Positions 1 through 5,894 of a DNA stretch of 7,718 nucleotides are shown one piece after another. This DNA is from an uncultured Clostridia bacterium. GTDB lineage: Bacteria > Bacillota > Clostridia > Christensenellales > CASEPJ01. Under the pieces are notes generated by a model. It did no database searches. It had not been told where the DNA came from and worked only from the letters and a program-made list of their open reading frames with translations. The stretch is taken from contig CASEPJ010000027.1 of the NCBI GenBank assembly GCA_949289715.1, positions 1-7,718 of the forward strand, read 5' to 3'. Each line of letters begins with the position of its first letter. Positions within the stretch are counted from its first letter, which is position 1. The position numbers and the translations under genes were made by a program.

Positions 1-147
1 CCCTATAAAGTCTTTTGATTGTAGCTAAATACAATAAAATGTTTTTGCTTTAGTTTTCTGCAAAATCTGTACTACTATAGCCGCCACGAAACAGCAAAAT
101 TTAAAGCGTTTATTTTCGTTAAAAGATAATGCCGAAGTATTTGACGG

Positions 148-186
148 CAAAAATAATACGAACCCGTTTTCAGAGTTCGTATTATT
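148..186 (-). terminator. Rho-independent terminator of tRNA-Ser
   Basis: On the minus strand, a perfect 12-bp inverted repeat (AATAATACGAAC at 152-163 against GTTCGTATTATT at 175-186) with an 11-nt loop lies 6 nt after the encoded CCA of the tRNA. A run of five T residues (149-153 read on the minus strand) ends the stem. Position and shape fit an intrinsic terminator for the tRNA transcript. Confidence 0.8.
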
Positions 187-192
187 CACTAA

Positions 193-285
193 TGGCGGAG
201 AAGGCGAGAGTCGAACTCGCGCACCGATATTCTCGGTCTACTCCCTTAGCAGGGGAGCCCCTTATAGCCTCTTGGGTACTTCTCC
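193..285 (-). tRNA. tRNA-Ser (anticodon GCU)
   Basis: Read on the minus strand, the acceptor stem GGAGAAG (279-285) pairs with CTTCTCC (197-203), followed by discriminator G (196) and an encoded CCA (193-195). The anticodon arm is CTCCC (253-257), loop CTGCTAA (246-252) and GGGAG (241-245), giving anticodon GCT (248-250), which reads AGC/AGU serine codons. A long variable arm (class II tRNA) and the T-loop GTTCGACTC are present, as expected for tRNA-Ser. It has its own promoter upstream and a hairpin terminator downstream, so it appears to be a single-gene transcript. Confidence 0.96.
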
Positions 286-300
286 ATACGCTACCGATAT

Positions 301-329
301 ATTTTATAATAATATATTGTTTTTGTCAA
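301..329 (-). promoter_or_regulatory. SigA-type promoter for tRNA-Ser
   Basis: On the minus strand a perfect -35 box TTGACA (324-329) is followed after 17 nt by TAAAAT (301-306). Transcription would start about 8-10 nt before the mature tRNA 5' end. This fits a strong stable-RNA promoter. Confidence 0.8.
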
Positions 330-459
330 GGTTTTTTGTTTTATTATTTGATAATAAAAAAAATTTATAATAAAATATTTATAAATTTTTTAGAATTATA
401 ACGATTGTTTTATTAATTGTTTTATTATTGAATTAAAAATCATCTATGAAAAAAAGAGT
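330..459. other. AT-rich spacer between divergent promoters
   Basis: This stretch separates the divergent promoters of tRNA-Ser and the TSUP permease. It is almost entirely A and T. I see no gene, no GC-bearing hairpin and no recognisable RNA element in it. Confidence 0.6.
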
Positions 460-488
460 TTGACATCAAAAATTTATGATGTTATAAT
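460..488 (+). promoter_or_regulatory. Consensus SigA promoter of the TSUP permease
   Basis: The sequence shows a perfect TTGACA (460-465), a 17-nt spacer and a perfect TATAAT (483-488). A promoter this close to consensus would be strong unless repressed, which makes the palindrome in its spacer meaningful. Confidence 0.85.
464..481. promoter_or_regulatory. Putative operator palindrome within promoter spacer
   Basis: CATCAAAAATTTATGATG is an 18-bp inverted repeat with a single mismatched pair (469/476). It overlaps the end of the -35 box and stops one base before the -10 box. A dimeric repressor bound here would block RNA polymerase. I do not recognise the site as belonging to a named regulator, and no regulator gene adjoins it, so the binding protein is unknown. 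Confidence 0.55.
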
Positions 489-636
489 TTAAACATATTT
501 TGTTATCGTTTTATTAATTAAAATTGAATATAATATAATTAAAATCGATGATATAAAGAAACTATTAAAACATTCATTAAAAATTAATTTTAAATAATTA
601 TAAAATTATTGTATAACGAAAAAGTAATTGAATTTT
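489..636 (+). other. Long AT-rich 5' leader of the TSUP permease
   Basis: If transcription starts shortly after the -10 box, the mRNA carries a leader of about 140 nt. It is nearly all A and T, with extra TATAAT strings at 529-534 and 534-539 that lack good -35 partners. I find no stable hairpin, riboswitch core or leader peptide. The ribosome binding site at its end is poor (only an A-rich AAAAG around 620-624). Confidence 0.4.
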
Positions 637-1410
637 ATGATATGGGCTGAAGTTTTAGTTTGTTTTTTTGCGGGAATGGGTGCAGGTTTAGGCACAGGTT
701 TTGCCGGAATGAGTGCCGCTGCTGTTATTGCTCCCATGCTTATAGCTTTTTTAAAGGTACCGGCGTATCAGGCTGTAGGTATTGCTTTGGCTTCTGATGT
801 TTTAGCCAGCATGGTTTCAGCCGTAGAATACGGAAGAAATAAAAATCTCGATATAAAAAACGGTTTTATAATGATGATAACCGTTATAGTTTTTACTTTT
901 GTTGGAAGTTATGTCGCAAGTTTTATTCACAATGACGTAATGGGCGGTTTTTCAACGGTTATGACTCTTATATTGGGAATAAGATTTTTAGTAAAACCGG
1001 TAATGACCACAAAAGAAAAGATGAATTCCGCATCGCCAAAAAAGAAAGCAGTTTTTTCTGTTCTTTGCGGAATAATTGTGGGTTTTATTTGTGGTTTTGT
1101 GGGCGCCGGCGGCGGAATGATGATGCTTTTGGTTTTGACCGGCGTTTTGGGGTTTGAATTAAAAACGGCTGTAGGAACAAGTGTTTTTATTATGACTTTT
1201 ACGGCGTTTACCGGTGCAATATCGCATTTTGTCATTGATGGTAGCGTAGATATACTAATTTTGGTTCTTTGCGTTATATTTACTTTGATTTGGGCAAGAA
1301 TTGCAGCCAAGTTGGCTAATAAAGCATCTCCTAAAGTATTGAACCGAGTAACGGGGGCTATTCTTTTAGTTTTAGGTATTGCCATTTTATGGGTAAACTA
1401 TATAAGCTGA
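637..1410 (+). CDS. TSUP (TauE/SafE) family anion permease
   Basis: The 257-residue product is a very hydrophobic membrane protein of the TSUP family. The family moves sulfite, sulfoacetate, thiosulfate or other sulfur-containing or organic anions across the cytoplasmic membrane; the substrate cannot be read from sequence. It has the family's duplicated plan: a Gly/Ala-rich N-terminal repeat (AGMGAGLGTGFAGMSAAAV), a basic cytoplasmic linker (TTKEKMNSASPKKK), and a second repeat (GFVGAGGGMMM followed by TAVGTSVFIM). Length is normal for the family. I chose the ATG at 637; a TTG at 628 is in frame and would add three residues, but neither start has a convincing ribosome binding site. It stands alone under its own promoter, with a possible operator. 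No clear hairpin terminator follows. Confidence 0.88.
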   Translation: MIWAEVLVCFFAGMGAGLGTGFAGMSAAAVIAPMLIAFLKVPAYQAVGIALASDVLASMVSAVEYGRNKNLDIKNGFIMMITVIVFTFVGSYVASFIHNDVMGGFSTVMTLILGIRFLVKPVMTTKEKMNSASPKKKAVFSVLCGIIVGFICGFVGAGGGMMMLLVLTGVLGFELKTAVGTSVFIMTFTAFTGAISHFVIDGSVDILILVLCVIFTLIWARIAAKLANKASPKVLNRVTGAILLVLGIAILWVNYIS

Positions 1411-1535
1411 TCTATATTTATTTTTTAAGTTAATGGCCGATTTTTTTATGTATTAAATTTTTTTGTAAAAGACACTATTTTAAAACTAATAAAAAATAAA
1501 ATTTTCACGTATTTTTACTCCGTTATGAAACTTGA

Positions 1536-1564
1536 TTGACACCGGATTAATTTACTGTTATAAT
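1536..1564 (+). promoter_or_regulatory. Consensus SigA promoter of the HAD phosphatase
   Basis: Perfect TTGACA (1536-1541), 17-nt spacer and perfect TATAAT (1559-1564). The -10 box lies only 22 nt before the start codon, giving a short leader with the ribosome binding site CAGGA at 1574-1578. The rest of the 1411-1535 spacer holds no gene or GC-bearing hairpin that I can see. Confidence 0.85.
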
Positions 1565-1586
1565 TATACGGCACAGGAAAAAACAT

Positions 1587-2210
1587 ATGACTATTAAACA
1601 TGTAATATTTGATATAGACGGCACTTTAACGGATACTGAATATGCTATTCTCACCGCATTGAAAGAAGCGGTGGAAGACCAAACGGGTAAAAAATACAGC
1701 TATGAGGATTTGAGATTTTCCTTTGGCATTCCGGGAGAAGAAACGATTAAAATTTTAAAATGTCCTGATGTAAAAAAGGCTTTGAGGCTTTGGGAACTCA
1801 ATGTTATAAAATACAGGGATAAAATTACTCTATTTGACGGAATAGAAGAACTTTTAAAAAATTTAAAATTATTGGGTTATAAACTCGGAGTGGTTACTTC
1901 GAAAAACAGATTCGAAATGGAAACGCAGTTTGCTCCTTATTCCATTAAGGATTATTTCGATATATCCGTTTGTGCTCAGGATACGAAGTTGCACAAGCCG
2001 GACAAAGAACCATTAATTTTTTATTTAAATAAAGCCGGAATTAAAAATACCGAAGCAATTTATATCGGAGATACTATATACGATATGAACTGTGCAAGAG
2101 GTGCGAAAGTATATGGCGCATTGGCAGTATGGGGAAGTAAGACTAAAAATATACCTGCGGATTTTTATTTGGATCGGCCTGCCGATTTGCTGAATATATT
2201 GTATAAGTAA
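1587..2210 (+). CDS. HAD-superfamily phosphatase, phosphoglycolate phosphatase-like
   Basis: This 207-residue protein has all four HAD motifs. Motif I is FDIDGT (nucleophile D9, acid/base D11). Motif II is VVTSK (T104/S105). Motif III is the lysine in HKPDKEP (K137). Motif IV is GDTIYDM (D162 and D166 for magnesium). A helical cap between motifs I and II (about residues 16-85) places it in the subfamily-I group with phosphoglycolate phosphatase, PpaX-type pyrophosphatase and beta-phosphoglucomutase. The likely reaction is hydrolysis of a small phosphate ester in the cytoplasm; the true substrate cannot be told. ATG at 1587 has AGGA eight bases upstream. It is monocistronic, with its own promoter and an AT-rich spacer lacking a clear terminator after it. 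Confidence 0.88.
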   Translation: MTIKHVIFDIDGTLTDTEYAILTALKEAVEDQTGKKYSYEDLRFSFGIPGEETIKILKCPDVKKALRLWELNVIKYRDKITLFDGIEELLKNLKLLGYKLGVVTSKNRFEMETQFAPYSIKDYFDISVCAQDTKLHKPDKEPLIFYLNKAGIKNTEAIYIGDTIYDMNCARGAKVYGALAVWGSKTKNIPADFYLDRPADLLNILYK

Positions 2211-2360
2211 TTATTTTTATTGCCTTTTATTTTTTTATTTAATTTTATTTTTGTTTAGAAATTTTTTTATTTTAAAAGTTTAATAAAGCGGTATCAATTT
2301 TTGAAATTTTTAACAAATCTTTCTCATTTTCCGAGATAATATAATAAGATAAAATTCTGT

Positions 2361-2366
2361 GGAGGG
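2361..2366 (+). promoter_or_regulatory. Strong ribosome binding site of broken XRE gene
   Basis: GGAGGG sits 8 nt before ATG 2375 (and before an in-frame GTG at 2369). This near-perfect Shine-Dalgarno sequence shows that the native start is at or near 2375, and so that the TGA at 2396 really interrupts the gene. Confidence 0.75.
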
Positions 2367-2374
2367 TTGTGAAA

Positions 2375-2566
2375 ATGTTTTCCAGCAATTTGAAATGACT
2401 AAGACTTGAAAACAGAATGACTCAAAAGGAACTTGGAGAAAGACTTAAGGTAAGCGATAAAACAATAAATCATTGGGAAAATAAATATTCCGAACCTGAT
2501 ATTGAAACGCTTAGAGATTTAAAAGTCATATTTAATGTTACTTATGAAGAGTTATTAGACGATTAA
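2375..2566 (+). pseudogene. XRE-family helix-turn-helix regulator interrupted by TGA
   Basis: Frame 2375-2566 reads MFSSNLK, then TGA (2396-2398), then LRLENRMTQKELGERL, KVSDKTINHWENKYSEPD and a tail ending TYEELLDD. This is a compact single-domain XRE (Cro/C1-type) DNA-binding protein: RMTQKELGERL and KVSDKTINHWE are helices 2 and 3, and NKYSEPD leads into helix 4. The stop falls where related proteins usually carry a basic residue before LR, so a single CGA (Arg) to TGA change explains it. TGA is a true stop in neighbouring genes. Downstream ATG 2417 would give a 49-residue protein without helix 1 and has no ribosome binding site. The rest of the frame is intact, so the lesion is recent, a sequencing error, or tolerated by re-initiation. 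A terminator follows 44 nt later. Confidence 0.75.
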
Positions 2567-2609
2567 AATTAATATTTATTTTTTTAAAGTAAATTATTTA
2601 TTTGCATTT

Positions 2610-2638
2610 AAAACTTCTTTAAAAAAGAAGTTTTTTTT
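2610..2638 (+). terminator. Rho-independent terminator after the XRE gene
   Basis: AAACTTCTTT (2611-2620) pairs with AAAGAAGTTT (2624-2633) around an AAA loop, extendable by one pair outward. It ends in eight T residues (2631-2638). It separates the XRE gene from the metal-efflux promoter that follows. Confidence 0.8.
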
Positions 2639-2661
2639 ATTTAAATTTTTTTAAAAAACAG

Positions 2662-2690
2662 TTGACAAATTTTTTTAAGAGACATATAAT
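2662..2690 (+). promoter_or_regulatory. Consensus SigA promoter of the metal-efflux operon
   Basis: Perfect TTGACA (2662-2667), 17-nt spacer, perfect TATAAT (2685-2690). Transcription should start near 2696-2698, at the edge of the inverted-repeat operator that follows. This layout suits repression by an ArsR-family protein. Confidence 0.88.
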
Positions 2691-2698
2691 AATAACAG

Positions 2699-2723
2699 TT
2701 GAATAATTGTTCAATTATTTGAA
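2699..2723. promoter_or_regulatory. ArsR/CadC-type operator with overlapping inverted repeats
   Basis: Three half-sites alternate: TTGAA (2699-2703), TTCAA (2710-2714) and TTGAA (2719-2723). They form TTGAA-N6-TTCAA and TTCAA-N4-TTGAA, and AATAATTG (2702-2709) is a perfect inverted repeat of CAATTATT (2712-2719) around TT. AT-rich dyads of this kind just after the -10 box are typical operators of CadC/SmtB/ArsR repressors. Binding would block transcription start; metal would release it. The cognate protein is probably the repressor encoded directly downstream. Confidence 0.75.
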
Positions 2724-2755
2724 TATAATAGAATAAAAGTCAGAGCGGTGAAAAT

Positions 2756-3106
2756 ATGAAAGATGAAATTTGCCAAATAGAAAAAGTGCATGAAAGCGTT
2801 GTGGAAAAAGTAAAAAAGTTAATGCCTAAAGAAGAAATAATATATGATTTGGCGGAACTTTTTAAAGTTTTTGGGGACAGCACAAGAACCAAAATTTTAT
2901 ATGCGCTTTTTGAAGCGGAATTATGTGTGTGCGATATAGCCACATTGACGGGCATGACGGTATCGGCTATATCTCATCAATTAAGAATCCTAAGGCAGAC
3001 AAAACTCGTTAAAGTAAGAAAATCCGGGAAAGAGGTTTATTATTCCTTGGCAGATGAACATGTGGAACTAATTTTCAAAATGGCTATTGAACACATAAAT
3101 GAATAG
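2756..3106 (+). CDS. cadC: CadC/SmtB-type ArsR metal-sensing repressor
   Basis: The 116-residue product is a winged-helix ArsR/SmtB repressor. The core runs from DLAELFKVFGDSTRTKILYAL (about 31-51) through the recognition helix SAISHQLRILR (70-80) to the wing KSGKEVYYSLAD. Both classical metal sites appear present. The alpha-3N thiolate site has C57 and C59 in ELCVCDIA, as in staphylococcal CadC, with C6 and perhaps H12 on the N-terminal arm. The alpha-5 site has D100, H102, H113 and E116, the same spacing as the zinc ligands D104, H106, H117 and E120 of SmtB. Expected inducers are Cd(II), Pb(II) and Zn(II). It is first in the operon, behind its likely operator. The ribosome binding site is modest (GCGGTG). 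Gene name is by similarity; which metal dominates is inference. Confidence 0.92.
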   Translation: MKDEICQIEKVHESVVEKVKKLMPKEEIIYDLAELFKVFGDSTRTKILYALFEAELCVCDIATLTGMTVSAISHQLRILRQTKLVKVRKSGKEVYYSLADEHVELIFKMAIEHINE

Positions 3107-3118
3107 AAGGAGAATGTT

Positions 3119-3340
3119 ATGAAGAAAAATATTAAAATCGAAAACTTGGATTGCGCAAATTGTGCTGCGAAGTTGGAAAGTAAATTGGCAAAGATAGAAG
3201 GGATAAATCATGTTTCCATCAATTTTCTTTCTCAAAGGATGATAATTGATATTAAAGACGAATTGTATGAACAAACGGTGGAAAATTTAAAATATACGGT
3301 AAAGAAATTTGAACCCGAATGTATAATCAAGGGTATTTAA
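3119..3340 (+). CDS. Stand-alone heavy-metal-associated (HMA) domain protein
   Basis: This 73-residue protein is a single ferredoxin-like HMA domain. The metal loop is LDCANCAAKLE with C12 and C15; the Asp before the first Cys (D11) matches the DCxxC form seen in the N-terminal domain of ZntA, where it favours Zn/Cd/Pb over copper. A further Cys (C68) lies near the C-terminus. AAGGAG is 6 nt before ATG 3119, and the repressor stop is 12 nt upstream. The ATPase start lies 4 nt after its stop, so translation is probably coupled. In usual CadA/ZntA pumps this domain is fused to the N-terminus of the ATPase; here it is separate and may act in trans as metal donor or regulator. Confidence 0.9.
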   Translation: MKKNIKIENLDCANCAAKLESKLAKIEGINHVSINFLSQRMIIDIKDELYEQTVENLKYTVKKFEPECIIKGI

Positions 3341-3344
3341 AAAT

Positions 3345-5207
3345 ATGAAAAAAAACACATTCGTTATCGCAAGAATTATTGTATCGTTTGTTTTATTGAT
3401 AATTTCTATTATATTGTTCGATAACGTCATAAATAATTTGGTTTTAAAAGGCATTGTTTTTGCTGCAATATACTTGTTAATAGGGTACGACATTTTATTA
3501 AGAGCAATAAAAAATATTTTACACGGCCGGATTTTCGACGAAAATTTTTTAATGACGCTGGCAACATTGGGAGCTTTTATAATTTCCGATTATGCCGAAG
3601 CGGTGGCTGTAATGCTGTTTTATCAAATAGGGGAATATTTTCAAGATTACGCAGTTAATAAATCGAGAAAATCAATAAAAGAACTGATGGACATACGCCC
3701 CGACAAAGCAGTTAAAATCGATGGGGATAAAGAAAATGTTTTATCTCCCGAAGATATTAAAGCCGGTGACTTGATAGTGGTAAAACCGGGAGAAAGAATA
3801 CCTTTGGACGGTATTATATTAAAAGGCAGTGCCAATTTGGATACATCGGCATTAACGGGCGAATCGGTGTTACGTTACTGTGAAGCAGGAGAAGAAGTAT
3901 TGAGCGGAAGTATTAATACCGACGGTGTGCTTTACATAACCGTAATGAAAGAGTTTTACGATTCAACCGTATCTAAAATTTTAGATATGGTAGAAAATGT
4001 TTCCGAAAAAAAAGCAAAAGCAGAAAATTTTATTACTCGTTTTGCCAAATATTATACTCCCATTGTTGTAATAGGCGCCATACTGCTTGCCGTTATACCT
4101 TCTCTGTTCGATTCTATGTGGATAATGTGGACGCAAAGAGCATTGAACTTTCTTGTCGTAAGTTGTCCGTGTGCATTGGTTATAAGCGTTCCTTTAGGGT
4201 TTTTCGGCGGAATAGGCTGTGCATCTAAAGAGGGTATTCTTTTTAAGGGCAGTTCCTATCTCGAAATGATAGATAAAGCGGATATTTTCGTATTCGATAA
4301 GACGGGCACAATAACAAAAGGTAAATTCGAAGTACAAAAAGTTTTTCCCGCCGAAAAGAAAGAATATATTTTACACCTTGCAGCCATTGCGGAAAAAGGC
4401 TCGTTGCATCCTATTGCAAAAAGTATAGTCGAAGCGGCGGGTGAAACAGACATTAACGATTACGAAATCGAAGAAATTGCCGGCAAGGGGATTATTGCTT
4501 CTAATAAATCAAACCGTATTGTAGTAGGCAATGAAAAACTTATGGAAAAAGAAGGCATAAGCATCGATATATGTCGGGATATCGGTACCGTAATTTATGT
4601 GGCTAAAAACAACGTGCAGGAAGGCTATATTGTGGTTGCCGATTCCTTAAAAGAAAACAGCGCCAAGGTAATAAAAGCATTGAACGATAAAGGCATTAAA
4701 ACCGTTATGCTTACGGGCGATAATGCCGATTATGCCAAAGATATTGCCGATAAGGCAGGAATTTCCGAATATAAAGCTAATTTATTGCCCGTCGATAAAG
4801 TTATCGAGCTGGAAAAAATAATGGCACACAAAGAAAAACAACAGGTTGTAGCATTCGTCGGGGACGGAATAAACGATGCTCCGGTATTAATGAGGGCCGA
4901 TGTCGGCATATCTATGGGAAAGATAGGCAGCGACAGTGCAATAGAAGCTTCCGACATAGTTTTAATGAAGGATGATTTGTCAGGCATACTTACAGCAAAA
5001 ACTATAGCGTCGAAAACTCAAAAAATCGTCAGGGAAAATATCGTCTTTGCTCTTGCAATAAAAGTAATTATTTTAATTTTAAGCGCATTTGGTTTTGCCA
5101 ATATGTGGTGGGCTGTGTTCGGAGATGTAGGAGTTGCCTTCCTTGCAATTTTAAATTCTATGAGGACGATAAAATTCAAAAAGAAAAAAAGCATATCCGC
5201 TTCTTAA
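3345..5207 (+). CDS. cadA: P1B-type Zn/Cd/Pb-exporting ATPase lacking HMA domain
   Basis: The 620-residue product is a heavy-metal P-type ATPase that exports divalent soft metals from the cytoplasm using ATP. In order it shows four N-terminal membrane segments (about 6-102), the actuator domain with TGES (171-174), the metal-site helix SCPCAL (C274, C276), the phosphorylation motif DKTGT (D318), the nucleotide-domain SLHP (H355, P356), TGDN (457-460) and GDGINDAP (506-513), then two last helices. K573 and D594 there match the Lys/Asp pair of ZntA (same 21-residue spacing), which marks the P1B-2 Zn/Cd/Pb class. It starts directly with the first helix; the HMA domain is the preceding gene, in another frame. 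A weak AAGGG at 3329-3333 precedes the start. It ends the operon; a shared terminator follows. Confidence 0.94.
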   Translation: MKKNTFVIARIIVSFVLLIISIILFDNVINNLVLKGIVFAAIYLLIGYDILLRAIKNILHGRIFDENFLMTLATLGAFIISDYAEAVAVMLFYQIGEYFQDYAVNKSRKSIKELMDIRPDKAVKIDGDKENVLSPEDIKAGDLIVVKPGERIPLDGIILKGSANLDTSALTGESVLRYCEAGEEVLSGSINTDGVLYITVMKEFYDSTVSKILDMVENVSEKKAKAENFITRFAKYYTPIVVIGAILLAVIPSLFDSMWIMWTQRALNFLVVSCPCALVISVPLGFFGGIGCASKEGILFKGSSYLEMIDKADIFVFDKTGTITKGKFEVQKVFPAEKKEYILHLAAIAEKGSLHPIAKSIVEAAGETDINDYEIEEIAGKGIIASNKSNRIVVGNEKLMEKEGISIDICRDIGTVIYVAKNNVQEGYIVVADSLKENSAKVIKALNDKGIKTVMLTGDNADYAKDIADKAGISEYKANLLPVDKVIELEKIMAHKEKQQVVAFVGDGINDAPVLMRADVGISMGKIGSDSAIEASDIVLMKDDLSGILTAKTIASKTQKIVRENIVFALAIKVIILILSAFGFANMWWAVFGDVGVAFLAILNSMRTIKFKKKKSISAS

Positions 5208-5274
5208 GACATAAGGTTATCAATTATTTAAAATTAAGTTTTGTTAAAAAAATATTGTCAGGTTTAAAAAAAAT

Positions 5275-5303
5275 AAAAAACTCCGCTAATCATGCGGAGT
5301 TTT
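5275..5303. terminator. Bidirectional terminator between convergent operons
   Basis: AAAACTCCGC (5277-5286) pairs with GCGGAGTTTT (5294-5303) around a 7-nt loop. The plus strand continues TTTTGTTTG, serving the ATPase operon. The minus strand continues into a longer T-rich run (complement of 5261-5280), serving the trpS operon. The TAG stop of the minus-strand membrane protein (5286-5288) lies at the stem-loop junction, so a ribosome reaching the stop would cover the hairpin. Confidence 0.88.
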
Positions 5304-5894
5304 GTTTGTATCGTCTGTTCCGTTTGTATTGTTTGGAGAGTTCGTATTGTCTGATTTGTTATTTTTATCGATTCTGTCATATATATGGGCAAGTTTCGGT
5401 AAAATTATTCGTGTAGCATAGTCGTATAAGAAAAATACAATATTTAAAAGCAACCATAAAATTATTATTGCAATTGTTTTCGAAACGTTAAAGGCGTTCA
5501 TTATTGCGGTCATATCGACAAAAGCATTAAAAATAAAATAAAATGCCACACATACAATATTAAAAAATAAATATTTTATCAAATATTCCAGCCATTTAAA
5601 AACTTTATCTTTTAACGCTACCTGAATAATCGCAAAGGGTGCAACAAAACAGGGATAGGGCAGTATATAAAGTTTGTTGGGAACGATAAGAAGAGAAAGG
5701 ACACTTGAAGCCAGCGCAATCACGATTGCGAGTTTGAACTTTTTTCTGGTCAAAGGCAAATATACGGGAAATGCGCAAATAACAAATGCAGCCACTCTTG
5801 CAGTGGGTAAAAGGGAAGATAAAATCAGCAGAATAACCGTTACGGCTGTAAGTATTCCCGCCAAAGCGATATCTGCCGTTATATTCCGTTTCAT
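5286..5894 (-). CDS. Six-helix integral membrane protein, unknown function
   Basis: The 202-residue product has about six membrane segments (roughly 8-29, 32-48, 54-72, 78-94, 105-125, 138-158), then a hydrophilic Asn/Asp/Thr-rich tail from about 176 to the end. The layout and the N-terminal helix pattern (IALAGILTAVTVIL) resemble small vitamin-uptake S components of ECF transporters, but I cannot assign a family or substrate. I chose ATG 5894 because it overlaps the preceding TGA stop as TGATG, a usual re-initiation arrangement; an earlier in-frame start at 5939 would add 15 residues inside the upstream gene and has no ribosome binding site. Its tight coupling to the J-like gene suggests the two products work in one complex. 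Last gene of the minus-strand operon. Confidence 0.75.
   Translation of the reverse strand: MKRNITADIALAGILTAVTVILLILSSLLPTARVAAFVICAFPVYLPLTRKKFKLAIVIALASSVLSLLIVPNKLYILPYPCFVAPFAIIQVALKDKVFKWLEYLIKYLFFNIVCVAFYFIFNAFVDMTAIMNAFNVSKTIAIIILWLLLNIVFFLYDYATRIILPKLAHIYDRIDKNNKSDNTNSPNNTNGTDDTNKTPHD

Noticed and set aside
129..401. 90-residue plus-strand open frame across the tRNA-Ser region
   Set aside because: It runs through the antisense of tRNA-Ser and its terminator and has no ribosome binding site. Its middle is a typical tRNA-antisense translation (EKARVELAHRYSRSTPL), so it is a chance frame.
407..519. Direct repeat GTTTTATTAATT at 407-418 and 508-519, flanking the permease promoter
   Set aside because: Twelve bases of pure A/T-type sequence recurring in a spacer that is about 85-90% A/T is expected by chance, and no regulatory symmetry accompanies it.
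1411..1500. Terminator for the TSUP permease near GGCCGATTTTTTT (1436-1448)
   Set aside because: The T-run is present but I could not find an upstream partner sequence able to form a GC-containing stem.
2301..2345. Possible promoter of the XRE gene (TTAACA 2310-2315 with GATAAT 2335-2340, or TATAAT 2340-2345)
   Set aside because: Spacings of 19 and 24 nt and imperfect boxes in AT-rich DNA are too weak to call, in contrast to the perfect promoters elsewhere.
2375..2566. TGA recoding (TGA read as Trp, Gly or selenocysteine) to explain the XRE stop
   Set aside because: TGA is the natural stop of the permease, J-like and DUF5685-like genes, and no selenocysteine insertion hairpin is seen after 2398, so recoding is not supported.
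3347..3356. A-run at the ATPase start as a frameshift site joining HMA and ATPase
   Set aside because: The HMA stop (3338-3340) lies before the A-run, so ribosomes reading the HMA frame terminate first. Termination and re-initiation explain the layout better.
5105..5416. 103-residue plus-strand frame over the ATPase 3' end and terminator
   Set aside because: It overlaps the ATPase C-terminus in another frame, passes through the terminator hairpin and continues antisense to the membrane protein. No family resemblance.
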